Shown: positions 30,089 to 38,599 of the stretch, one piece after another
Numbering within the stretch: position 1 is the first letter of the stretch
How the letters are laid out: every line of letters starts with the position of its first letter
NCBI GenBank assembly: GCA_965140765.1
Contig: OZ223308.1
Coordinates: 868,001 to 932,000 of the forward strand
Source of the DNA: Sunxiuqinia sp963678245
GTDB taxonomy: Bacteria > Bacteroidota > Bacteroidia > Bacteroidales > Prolixibacteraceae
Direction: 5' to 3'
DNA: 64,000 bases
Program-made: the position numbers and the translations under genes
Notes under the pieces: model-generated
What the model was told of the DNA's origin: nothing
What the model saw: only the letters and a program-made list of their open reading frames with translations
Databases searched by the model: none

Positions 30089-31403
30089 TATTCCGAAAAC
30101 AGCTGAAGAATTTTCGGCATTATTGCAAACGCACTTAAATGATATTAATATAGGAGGTACTCATTCGTTACTTTTTGATGGAGAAAGTACGCTTAATTTT
30201 GCAATGTATGCCGATAACTTTGAAGCTTGCTTGACGGAGCGGTCGGGTTCTACTTTGCCAATTTATGTTGGGAGCTATATTAACTATAATCAGTTTGTAT
30301 TTTATAGAAATTTTTATGCAATTATTCGTGATTGTAATATTGTATTAGATGGAGTGAGCGATCCCAATAGCGATGAACTATCGAAAAAAGTAGTGGCAAC
30401 CGCTTATGCCATGAGGGGTGTAGCTTATTATAACTTATTGCAGATGTTTTGCAAAGCTCCCGAAGCGGGAAATTTTCAGCAGCAGGAGGGGCTTCCGTTG
30501 GTCAAAACGTTTGATATGGAAGAAAAGCCAATTCGTAGTTCGATGGAAGAAACCATTGAATTGATTGAACATGATTTGCAAAAGGCAATCTCTTATCAGC
30601 AAAAAGATGCCTTGTACCTCTTCACCGAAGAGGTAACGAAAGGCTATTTGGCTCGTTTGTATTTTTGGCTCGAACAGTGGAGCAAAGCTCTTGATCTGGC
30701 ACAACAAATACTCGCTGCTCAACCGTTATTAAGTGGTGTTGCCTATACAGATATGATGCGTTCCGCACATGATGTTACTGGTAATATATTAATCAGAACT
30801 TATACTACCAGTGATGCTACTAGTGTATATAACTTAACAATACAGAAAACTACATTGAGTTACCGCCCTGTAAGCAAGCGGTTTATTGATTTATTTGATT
30901 TGGATGGAGCAGATAATGATATTCGTTATTCCTTGTTTTTAAATCGTCTTCGTCAGAATCAAAAAGAATTAGCATGTGGGATGCGTGCTGCCGAGTTTAA
31001 ATTAATAGAAGCAGAATGTTATTACCATTTAAACAAGACCACGGAAGCCTTACAGTCGATTAATGAGTTTCGTTCGCATCGTATCTCCAATTATACTCCT
31101 CTGACAGAGGGGCAGCTTCCGGAGGTGAATTCATCGGCTAAAATTAAAGTCGATGCCGAAGGCAAGGTGCTAACCCCTCTTTTATCGCTTATTTTATCGG
31201 AACGCAGAAAAGAACTTTTTTTGGAAAATGGTGATCGCTGGTTTGAATTAAAACGGAATGGAGCTCCTGAATTCTGGACGGCTTATAATAGCCGGAAGTA
31301 TGTGACCGAATCCTTTATGTACACCTTCCCTCTCTTGCTTGACGATGTTACACTTACCCCCGGCTTGGTGCAAAATCCCGGTTACGAAGACTATATAAGA
31401 TAA
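30006..31403 (+). CDS. SusD/RagB-type outer-membrane lipoprotein
   Basis: 465 residues from ATG 30006. The N-terminus MKKILIITLLFTCFSC is a lipoprotein signal with the acylated cysteine most likely Cys16. The following CDRYLDIKPYGKTIP is the common SusD N-terminal motif. Helical TPR-like segments fill the middle (AYAMRGVAYYNLLQMF). The C-terminus has the SusD family feature of an ERRKELFLENGDRWFELKR block before the end. It forms the lid of the SusC barrel and binds the substrate. It starts 21 bp after the SusC stop. The first 83 bases belong to the 3.3-kb repeat, and a truncated twin occurs at 38071. Confidence 0.95.
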   Translation: MKKILIITLLFTCFSCDRYLDIKPYGKTIPKTAEEFSALLQTHLNDINIGGTHSLLFDGESTLNFAMYADNFEACLTERSGSTLPIYVGSYINYNQFVFYRNFYAIIRDCNIVLDGVSDPNSDELSKKVVATAYAMRGVAYYNLLQMFCKAPEAGNFQQQEGLPLVKTFDMEEKPIRSSMEETIELIEHDLQKAISYQQKDALYLFTEEVTKGYLARLYFWLEQWSKALDLAQQILAAQPLLSGVAYTDMMRSAHDVTGNILIRTYTTSDATSVYNLTIQKTTLSYRPVSKRFIDLFDLDGADNDIRYSLFLNRLRQNQKELACGMRAAEFKLIEAECYYHLNKTTEALQSINEFRSHRISNYTPLTEGQLPEVNSSAKIKVDAEGKVLTPLLSLILSERRKELFLENGDRWFELKRNGAPEFWTAYNSRKYVTESFMYTFPLLLDDVTLTPGLVQNPGYEDYIR

Positions 31404-31503
31404 AAATAGAAACAACCTATGGCTGAGATATTAACTGAGGTACACATGAGTATGACCGAAGGCTTATCTCATCCAACAAACGGACTAAATAAATTTTGGA
31501 CAA

Positions 31504-31716
31504 ATGAAAAATAGAAGAAAAATAGTAGGCTTTTTTGGTATCGGAATATTTTTTCTGATGTGTTTCGCGTGTGACTCGTTCGACGATGTTGTTCCGCTCG
31601 ATAATAAAGTATCCAATAAAAAGATAAAATTGGCCGATCCGAAAGTGCTGACGGCACAAGAAATTGCAGAAGTAAATGCGATTAAACAAGAATATTTAAG
31701 TAGTACAAATAACTAA
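31504..31716 (+). CDS. Small putative lipoprotein
   Basis: 70 residues from ATG 31504. The N-terminus has a positively charged start and a hydrophobic core, and ends in LMCFAC, which suggests a lipobox with Cys23. The mature part is short and charged (DSFDDVVPLDNKVSNKKI...). I do not recognise a family. It lies 100 bp after SusD and 18 bp before the next lipoprotein, in the same direction. It is probably a small accessory of the locus. Confidence 0.6.
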   Translation: MKNRRKIVGFFGIGIFFLMCFACDSFDDVVPLDNKVSNKKIKLADPKVLTAQEIAEVNAIKQEYLSSTNN

Positions 31717-31734
31717 AAAAGGGAGAATTTAAAA

Positions 31735-32997
31735 ATGAGAAAATTAGTTTTTTTATTGGCACTGGTGAGTGCCTGTGTGTTTACATCTTGTTCTGATGAT
31801 GACGAACAAACACCTGCTATTACATTTAATTTTGAAGCAACGGCTTATACGCTTGCTTCCGGTACGGTGGAAGTGAAACTGGTAGCAAGTGAAGCGGTAA
31901 CTTCAGAGGTAACGGTACCAGTTATTCTGGGTGGTGATGCAGCGGCTTTGGAAGATGAAGATTATTCTTTGTCGGCAAAATCTTTTGTTTTTCAGGCAGG
32001 TGAAAAAGAAGCATCAATTGAAATAACAAGAAAAAATGTGAGTGAAAATGCCGTTGATTTAGTGCTTAACTTAGGCACTATTCCTTTCGGATTTGAGGCT
32101 GGTGTTATTAATTATGCGACGGTTGAAATTGTAGGCGCCAATGCAGTGACGATTTCTTTTGATAACTATTCCGGAGAATTGGGAGCTACTACCACTTCTT
32201 TTGGGGTACTGTTAAAGAACGTAAGTGGAGAGAACTACGAAGTAACTGCCGATACGCAATTCTCGGTTGAAATTGATGCCGAAAATACAACGGCTGAAGA
32301 AGAGGTTCATTATTCGTTTACCAATGGGAAATACATTACTGTTAAAGCCGGCGAATCAACCGGAAGTATTGACCTGAGTTTTTTTAAATTAGAAGAAGGC
32401 AAAACCGATATTGCATTAAAATTAGTTGCTGCCGACGGCTATATCTTGGGTAATAATCCTGAAATTTATATTACAATAGCTGGTCCTACCAATTTCTCGG
32501 GAACCTGGAGTTTTGCCGGAATCTCCAATCTGGAATGGTGGCAGATAAATGCTGGAACTGATACATCTGATTTCCCGAAAGGAACATCCAGTGATCAGAT
32601 TACTTTCGCCGGTTTATCAACCGAATACACGGTGACTACGAACTTTTCAGGCGATCTGAAAAACTATTTCCCGGCAACAAGTACTGCTACTTTCTTAACT
32701 GAAAGAGAAGAACGTTTGCAGGAAGAAGGACTGTTCGGTTCTACTGTAATGCTAACGGTATTGTCAATGACCGATATTAATGTTAATTTTTCGGCTACCG
32801 AACAGGATGTTAGAGCTGCCAGAGTGGGCTGGCGTTTATTTACCGATGGCGATAATAATGAAATTTTGGAATGTACTATTTATGATTACGAACCTACCGA
32901 TTTCTTAGCTGATGTCTATCAGATGTATGTAAGTTATGGTAGCGATCCGGTAATGCTTTATATGCCATTACGTTTACATTTTCTTCGGGAAAACTAG
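31735..32997 (+). CDS. Surface lipoprotein with Calx-beta-like repeats
   Basis: 420 residues from ATG 31735. The signal MRKLVFLLALVSACVFTSC ends at a lipidated Cys19, followed by SDDDEQ. An acidic run just after the cysteine is typical of surface-exported lipoproteins in Bacteroidota. Two or more beta-rich repeats follow (for example SFVFQAGEKEASIEI and KYITVKAGESTGSIDL), which look like Calx-beta-type modules. The C-terminal third may be a separate binding domain. The position after SusD fits a surface substrate-binding accessory of the SusE/SusF kind. A strong terminator follows 22 bp after the stop codon. Confidence 0.7.
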   Translation: MRKLVFLLALVSACVFTSCSDDDEQTPAITFNFEATAYTLASGTVEVKLVASEAVTSEVTVPVILGGDAAALEDEDYSLSAKSFVFQAGEKEASIEITRKNVSENAVDLVLNLGTIPFGFEAGVINYATVEIVGANAVTISFDNYSGELGATTTSFGVLLKNVSGENYEVTADTQFSVEIDAENTTAEEEVHYSFTNGKYITVKAGESTGSIDLSFFKLEEGKTDIALKLVAADGYILGNNPEIYITIAGPTNFSGTWSFAGISNLEWWQINAGTDTSDFPKGTSSDQITFAGLSTEYTVTTNFSGDLKNYFPATSTATFLTEREERLQEEGLFGSTVMLTVLSMTDINVNFSATEQDVRAARVGWRLFTDGDNNEILECTIYDYEPTDFLADVYQMYVSYGSDPVMLYMPLRLHFLREN

Positions 32998-33019
32998 TTA
33001 ATGTCGTTTTCTTGTATAG

Positions 33020-33056
33020 AAAATGGAGTTTTCTTTTTAAGAAAACTCCATTTTTG
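33020..33056 (+). terminator. Intrinsic terminator of the peptidase/SusCD operon
   Basis: A 14-bp perfect stem (AAAATGGAGTTTTC and its complement) with a TTTTTAA loop, followed by a T run. It closes the operon that starts at the S8 peptidase and separates it from fecR. Confidence 0.85.
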
Positions 33057-33167
33057 TAATTATTATGAGAGAACATCTAGTATTGTGTATGATAAATATA
33101 TTTTTTTCTGTTTTTTGTCACAAAAAGCTGTTTTTTTGCTCATATATTATATAAAATAGAGGTAAAA

Positions 33168-34391
33168 ATGTCAGATTACAATAAGTATGTTGGGTATTCG
33201 GTCGAAGAATTATTGAATGATCAAGGATTTGTTCTGGAGGTTAAGAAGCGAAACGAAAAATCATGGAATGAATTTTTGAGCATTAATTCCAGGTCGAAAG
33301 AAAACATGATTGAGGCAAAAAGGTTAATTCAGCTGTTTGACGTTGAAGAAACTGGGCTTGACCAAAACCGAAAGTATTTATTGTGGAATAATATAAGTCA
33401 GTTTAATAAAGTAGAACATAAAAAGAAAGAGCAGTTTGTTATTCCATTATTTATGAGGATTGCTGCAGTTGTTGTTCTTTTGTTGGCCATTGCCAGTGTT
33501 TGGTACTTGAATTCGAATCGTCAGCAAGAATGGATTTTTGAAGCAGGTGAACTGAATGGAAAGCCTGCTGTCAAGCAATCGACTTTGGTGTTGTCTAATG
33601 GAGATCAGTTTGCGTTGAAAGTCAAAGAATCAACAATAACTGTCTTGAGAGAAAAAAATGCAATCCAAATAGATCAAGACAGCATTGTTTCAGTCAATGA
33701 AAGAAAATCAGAAGCTAATGTAACCGAAGCCATGAATGAGGTGATTGTTCCTTATGGTGAAAAAACCAACCTGGTATTGGCCGATGGAACTAAAGTTTGG
33801 TTGAATGCCGGAAGTCGGTTAGCATTTCCGATGCAATTTTCAAAGAAAAATCGAAAAGTTTATTTAGAGGGAGAAGGTTATTTTGAAGTGACAGAAAATG
33901 AAAGTCACTCCTTTATTGTAGTCACCCGAGATGTGAGTGTTAAAGTGTATGGTACAAAATTTAATGTTAGTGCCTACCTCAATGATACTTATTCGGAAAC
34001 GGTGTTGCTGGAAGGAAGTGTTTCGGTTGAAAACACCCAGTCTCTCTTCAGTAAAGAAGTGAAGATGATACCTGGGCAGAAGATAACTTATAGTAAGGAA
34101 AGCAAGTCCATTTCTTTGGAAGAAATAAAAAATCCGGAATTGTATGTGACCTGGAGGGAAGGCTGGTATCAATTCTCCAATGTTGATCTGACCTATGTTA
34201 TCCACAAACTTGAGCGTTTTTATAATGTACAATTTGAATATGGTGAGAACATTGTTCAGGAAAGCTATCATGTTTCCGGGAAATTGGATTTAAAAGAGTC
34301 ACTTGAGCAGGTGCTGTCTGTGATTGCCAAAGTTGCTAAAGTCGATTGTCAAATTACAGAAAATCGCATTAAGCTAAAAAAACAACAATAA
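33168..34391 (+). CDS. FecR-family anti-sigma factor
   Basis: 407 residues from ATG 33168. The N-terminal cytoplasmic part is about 90 residues, one transmembrane segment covers about 91-115 (VIPLFMRIAAVVVLLLAIAS), and the periplasmic FecR domain follows (VIVPYGEKTNLVLADGTKVWLNAGS, FEVTENESHSFIV). The C-terminal small domain (VIHKLERFYNVQFEYG) matches the piece found in Bacteroidota FecR proteins. It would restrain an ECF sigma factor and be released by a signal from the STN domain of a receptor. The nearest same-strand sigma gene is 12 kb upstream. The SusC with STN starts 112 bp downstream, so this gene keeps its normal downstream partner. Confidence 0.9.
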   Translation: MSDYNKYVGYSVEELLNDQGFVLEVKKRNEKSWNEFLSINSRSKENMIEAKRLIQLFDVEETGLDQNRKYLLWNNISQFNKVEHKKKEQFVIPLFMRIAAVVVLLLAIASVWYLNSNRQQEWIFEAGELNGKPAVKQSTLVLSNGDQFALKVKESTITVLREKNAIQIDQDSIVSVNERKSEANVTEAMNEVIVPYGEKTNLVLADGTKVWLNAGSRLAFPMQFSKKNRKVYLEGEGYFEVTENESHSFIVVTRDVSVKVYGTKFNVSAYLNDTYSETVLLEGSVSVENTQSLFSKEVKMIPGQKITYSKESKSISLEEIKNPELYVTWREGWYQFSNVDLTYVIHKLERFYNVQFEYGENIVQESYHVSGKLDLKESLEQVLSVIAKVAKVDCQITENRIKLKKQQ

Positions 34392-34503
34392 GGCACATCG
34401 GAATAATAAGATTTGACCCTCATTCACAATTCAGGTAAAATTACGAAAAAAGATAGAGAGATATTGTTGCTCTTTTGGGGAGCACACTAATTTTTTGTTA
34501 AAA

Positions 34504-37500
34504 ATGAAACTACTATCGTTACTTACGTTTGTTTTTTTTGTTTCAGTTACCGCCAACAGCTATTCGCAACAAACGAAATTCAACATGAATGTTGAGAAAA
34601 TTTCGGTAAAAGAGGCATTTCAAACGATTGAGGCAATGAGTGAATACATTTTCATATATAGTGAAGACAATGTTGATCTTGATAGAAAGGTAAATATCCG
34701 ACTTGAAAATGAATCAGTTAATGGAATTCTGGACGAACTTTTTAAGGGTACCGATAATTATTATGAGATACAGGATCGACAGGTAGTGATCTTATTCAGA
34801 GATGCTGAAAAGGAGTCGAAACCTGTTTTATTAGAATTAACAATTGTCGATGAAGCTGATTCTCCTCTGCCGGGGGCAACAGTAGTAATTGTTGGTAAAT
34901 CGCAAGGAGTTATTACAGATTCCAACGGATCTACTTCTTTGTGGGTTGAAAGAGGATCAAAAATAGTCATCTCTTTTTTGGGAATGGAGCAGAAAGAGAT
35001 GACGGTAGATCAGCCTATGAATGAGAAGGTAGTTCTGAAAGGTAAAACTTCAGAAATAAACCAAATTGTCGTAACTGGCTATACGCAGACGACGATGAAA
35101 CGAACCACGGGTTCTGTTTCTATTATCAAAGGCAAAGATTTAGACATGCAAAGTAAACCTGCTGCTGGTTTGGATATGTTACTGCAAGGGAAGCTGGCAG
35201 GGGTAAATATTAAAGCAGTGTCCGGACGTCCGGGAGAAACAGCTACGGTTCGAATAAGAGGCACGAATACTATCACGGGAAATGCCGATCCGCTTTGGGT
35301 GGTCGATGGTGTCCCCCTGCAAAAAGATATTCCTTCGATATCGGGAGGTCAAATAAAATCAGGTGATTTTAATGATATATTCACGAATGGCATCTCTGGA
35401 ATTAATCCGAACGACATTGAGTCGGTAACTGTACTAAAAGATGCTTCTGCAGCTGCTATTTACGGGTCGAGAGCTGCCGGCGGTGTAATTGTTGTTACGA
35501 CCAAAAGAGGAAAATCGGGACGAATGCAGATTAATTACTCCAGTAATGTATCTGTTGTATCCAAGCCCCCGCGTGATGTGAATTTAATGAATTCGCCTGA
35601 AAAGCTAAGTTGGGAACAGGAACTTTGGGATGAGTTTTCGGCGGAAGACTATAACAGTGTTGGTTATTACCCTATTGTCGGAGTGGTGGGGATGATTCAT
35701 GCGGGGGAAGGGAAATATGCCGGTATGTCTGCTTCCGAACAAGATGCTGAAATAAGTCAACTCTCTGAGGAGACAACCAACTGGTTCGAAGAACTGTTTC
35801 GCAATTCTGTTTCGCAAAGTCATTTTCTTTCGCTTTCGGGAGGAGCCGATAAAAATACCTATTATGTATCATTGGGCTATAACAACAACGAAGGGGTTGT
35901 TAAGAAAAGTGGGTACGATAGCTATAGCGTTAGTGCAAAATTAGATTTAAAACCCAATGACCGGGTGTCGATTGGCTTTAGTTCTGATTTGTCGATGCAG
36001 GAAAGCACCGGTTTTTCCGGCAATGTTGATCCTTTTGAATATGCCTATTTTGCCAACCCGTATGAAAAAGCCTACAACGAGGATGGCTCTTATGCCGCTG
36101 ATAATACCTATTTCATGATGACCGAAATAAATGGAGGTTATAGGAACCTATTACCGGAAGAAGGTTTCAATATTTTGCGGGAGATGAACGAAACATCCAG
36201 TAAAACTAAAAATCTATCAACAACAATAATTGGAACAATAAGCGTAAAATTGCAAAAAGGATTGAAGTTCGAAGGATTGGGTTCATGGGGCTATGTGACC
36301 AATAATTCGGATAATATCAATGGAAAGAATTCCTATGCGGCCTGGCAGGATCGCCCGTTTGAAGGAGGCAATCGGTTCTCTCCCCGAAAATATGCATCTA
36401 TTAGTCAGTTTTCAGCTTATAATGCCAATTATAATTTACGCGGTCAGTTTAATTATTCCTCCGAATTCGGAGAAAATCATTATTTGAATGCTTTAATTGG
36501 GAGTGAGTTGCGCGGTCAGTATGCGAAGAGTATTTACACTAAACGTTACGGCTACGATCCTGTTACCGGAAATTTCTCAATGCCTGCTTTGCCTGAAACC
36601 TCTGAGTTGGAATATGGGGATTTGCTTCACTATGCAACTCTTATCGATGGACTATCGGGGCAGTCAATTGGTAAAGATGCTTTTGCCTCGTTTTACTTTT
36701 CGGCCGATTATTCATACAAGCATCGTTATGTAGCCAGTCTTACTGCTCGTACCGATGGTTCGAATAATTTTGGTAGCAATCAGCAGTTTAATCCGACCGG
36801 ATCATTCGGCGTTTCGTGGAATGTGGATCAGGAACGATTTATGAAAAAGTACCAATCGATTATTAGTCATTTCTCGCTTCGTGCAGCGATTGGTTATACC
36901 GGAAATATTAACAAGAGTGTTTTTCCTCAATTAATGATGAATTATGAAAGTTCGTTCCGGAAAACAGAGAGTGATTATTTCCGGATGGGAACAATTAGAA
37001 ATGCTCCGAACCCAAATTTGAGGTGGGAAAAAACCAGAGATTTAAAATTTTCGTTGGATGTGGGTTTCTTAGACGATCGGATCAATCTGCAGGCCGAGGT
37101 ATATAGCCGCCATACCTACGATGCTGTTACTTCCGAAAAAGTACCTGCTTCTACAGGTTTTATTATTCAAAGCTTTAATACCTCTGAGTTGTTAAATCGG
37201 GGGCTGGAACTAACCTTGTCGGCAATACCGGTAAAAACAAAAAACTGGCGAATGTCTTTTTCTACCAACATTGCTTACAATATGAATAAATTAGTTTCCT
37301 ATAATCCAGGATCTTTTGATTTTTCTACTTCTACACATGTTGGATATCCGTTGGGGGCTGTCTTTTCCGGTAAAATTAATGGCATTAATCCGAACTTGGG
37401 AATTTACACCTATAAACCGCGGCCGGATGCTGTTTTTGAAACAGCAAAAGATCGTACCAAATCCGAAAATTACATTTTTTATTTGGGAACCAGTAATGCA

Positions 37501-38049
37501 CCTACTACCGGTGGGTATTCAATTAGTACTTCTTACAAGAAACTATCATTGAGTGTTGGAGGTACTTATTCTATTGGAGGAAAAGTGATGAATGAAATAG
37601 CTGCTCCTTATAGTGGAGGAAGTATTGAACGACATAAAAGTGTAGAGATTCCGACACAGGAGAATGATTTATATGTGAATCATTTTAATGTACGGAAAGA
37701 TGCAGTTAATCGCTGGACTCCTTCCAATCCAATCACGAATGCTCATCCGCGTATTCTTGATGCATTTGGGGACGTGCTGGATATTGATGACTATATGCCA
37801 ACCACCAGTGCCATAACGAATGCTTCGCTGTTGGAAAATGTTTCGTATTTCAAATTGGGCTCTGTAATGTTGGCTTATTCGTTTGAGGGGGAATGGATGA
37901 AGAAATGCTTTATTAATAATTTATCACTTTCGGTAGCAGCAAGTAACCTTTTTATTATTACCAATTATTCGGGCATTGATCCGGAAACTCCGGGAGCTGT
38001 TTATCCGATGGCCAGAACTTATACTTTGGGACTTTCGGTTGGATTTTAA
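34504..38049 (+). CDS. SusC/RagA-type TonB-dependent receptor, copy 2, with STN domain
   Basis: 1181 residues from ATG 34504 (MKLLSLLTFVFFVSVTANSYSQQ); a TTG three codons upstream is not favoured. After the signal peptide comes an STN domain (about residues 25-105, KFNMNVEKISVKEAFQTIEA...QDRQVVILFRD). Then come the same carboxypeptidase-like, plug and barrel domains as in copy 1. From base 34821 the sequence is the 3.3-kb repeat. The STN domain contacts the periplasmic part of FecR, so this copy can both import and signal. It follows fecR directly. The SusD that should follow is truncated. Confidence 0.95.
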   Translation: MKLLSLLTFVFFVSVTANSYSQQTKFNMNVEKISVKEAFQTIEAMSEYIFIYSEDNVDLDRKVNIRLENESVNGILDELFKGTDNYYEIQDRQVVILFRDAEKESKPVLLELTIVDEADSPLPGATVVIVGKSQGVITDSNGSTSLWVERGSKIVISFLGMEQKEMTVDQPMNEKVVLKGKTSEINQIVVTGYTQTTMKRTTGSVSIIKGKDLDMQSKPAAGLDMLLQGKLAGVNIKAVSGRPGETATVRIRGTNTITGNADPLWVVDGVPLQKDIPSISGGQIKSGDFNDIFTNGISGINPNDIESVTVLKDASAAAIYGSRAAGGVIVVTTKRGKSGRMQINYSSNVSVVSKPPRDVNLMNSPEKLSWEQELWDEFSAEDYNSVGYYPIVGVVGMIHAGEGKYAGMSASEQDAEISQLSEETTNWFEELFRNSVSQSHFLSLSGGADKNTYYVSLGYNNNEGVVKKSGYDSYSVSAKLDLKPNDRVSIGFSSDLSMQESTGFSGNVDPFEYAYFANPYEKAYNEDGSYAADNTYFMMTEINGGYRNLLPEEGFNILREMNETSSKTKNLSTTIIGTISVKLQKGLKFEGLGSWGYVTNNSDNINGKNSYAAWQDRPFEGGNRFSPRKYASISQFSAYNANYNLRGQFNYSSEFGENHYLNALIGSELRGQYAKSIYTKRYGYDPVTGNFSMPALPETSELEYGDLLHYATLIDGLSGQSIGKDAFASFYFSADYSYKHRYVASLTARTDGSNNFGSNQQFNPTGSFGVSWNVDQERFMKKYQSIISHFSLRAAIGYTGNINKSVFPQLMMNYESSFRKTESDYFRMGTIRNAPNPNLRWEKTRDLKFSLDVGFLDDRINLQAEVYSRHTYDAVTSEKVPASTGFIIQSFNTSELLNRGLELTLSAIPVKTKNWRMSFSTNIAYNMNKLVSYNPGSFDFSTSTHVGYPLGAVFSGKINGINPNLGIYTYKPRPDAVFETAKDRTKSENYIFYLGTSNAPTTGGYSISTSYKKLSLSVGGTYSIGGKVMNEIAAPYSGGSIERHKSVEIPTQENDLYVNHFNVRKDAVNRWTPSNPITNAHPRILDAFGDVLDIDDYMPTTSAITNASLLENVSYFKLGSVMLAYSFEGEWMKKCFINNLSLSVAASNLFIITNYSGIDPETPGAVYPMARTYTLGLSVGF

Positions 38050-38153
38050 TGATTTGAAAAAAAGAAAAAGATGAAAAAAATACTTATAATCACACTTCTG
38101 TTTACTTGTTTTTCCTGCGACAGGTATCTGGATATAAAACCGTATGGGAAAAC
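34821..38153 (+). repeat. 3,333-bp direct repeat, copy 2
   Basis: Same content as 26756-30088: the SusC core, the intergenic gap and the first 83 bases of SusD. Both edges are abrupt. Upstream the SusC STN domain is fused in frame, and downstream the SusD frame runs into unrelated sequence. Confidence 0.93.
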
Positions 38154-38163
38154 AACGATTTAG
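38071..38163 (+). pseudogene. Truncated SusD-family lipoprotein
   Basis: The frame starts like the intact SusD at 30006 and gives the same 27 residues up to PYGK plus the codon ACA. After the repeat ends at 38153, the frame adds two codons and stops at TAG 38161-38163. Only the lipoprotein signal and the first residues remain, so no SusD lid is made here. If expressed, it would be a 30-residue lipopeptide. Confidence 0.85.
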
Positions 38164-38378
38164 TCGACCCCAATATTGAGCGCATTATTGCCATTAATAA
38201 GCTAGATGCAACTTCAGGCCGTTTTGCCCGAAGAGCAGCATTACGACAATCAAAATCATCTCATATCTGGACTGGAGAAATACCCAAAAACTTATTCAAG
38301 GGTATTCATGTCGGGAAGATTAGAGCTGTAGAACGTTTAACTTATGATGCTAGTGATAGCAGGCTTTTTCTTTGCTAA
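38154..38378 (+). pseudogene. Unidentified gene tail fused at the repeat edge
   Basis: A frame that is open across the repeat junction continues as LVDPNIERIIAINKLDAT...RFARRAALRQSKSS and ends at TAA 38376-38378, about 74 codons past the junction. The residue mix is that of a real protein end rather than a random frame. I do not recognise the family. It is most simply the C-terminus of a gene whose front was lost when the SusC/SusD duplicate was joined here. Confidence 0.4.
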
Positions 38379-38599
38379 TTAGCTGTACTTATTTTAGCAT
38401 TTTATGGAACATCTCTGTCGTCGATTTGAGTTGATTGTTATAGAGCTCAAAATATAAGGATTCATACTGGTGTCTTTATCCTCAGGATCTTCTACTTTGA
38501 GATTGCCTTGGATATCCTTTCATCCATTCACCCTCAAACGAACCCAAAAAATTTCTATATTTGTACCTCTTAAAAAAAGAACGACAAAATAGGAATCCA
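38379..38599. other. Short intergenic region before ileS
   Basis: No gene is seen. It contains the ileS promoter candidate at 38556-38563 and otherwise plain AT-rich sequence. Confidence 0.4.
38556..38563 (+). promoter_or_regulatory. Candidate -7 box of ileS
   Basis: TATATTTG is a perfect match to the Bacteroidota consensus TAnnTTTG, 36 bp before the ileS start. A convincing TTTG at -33 was not seen. Confidence 0.5.

Noticed and set aside
38071..38163. Short SusD-like frame as a real small lipoprotein gene
   Set aside because: It is identical to the start of the intact SusD and stops just after the repeat edge, so it is a by-product of the duplication.
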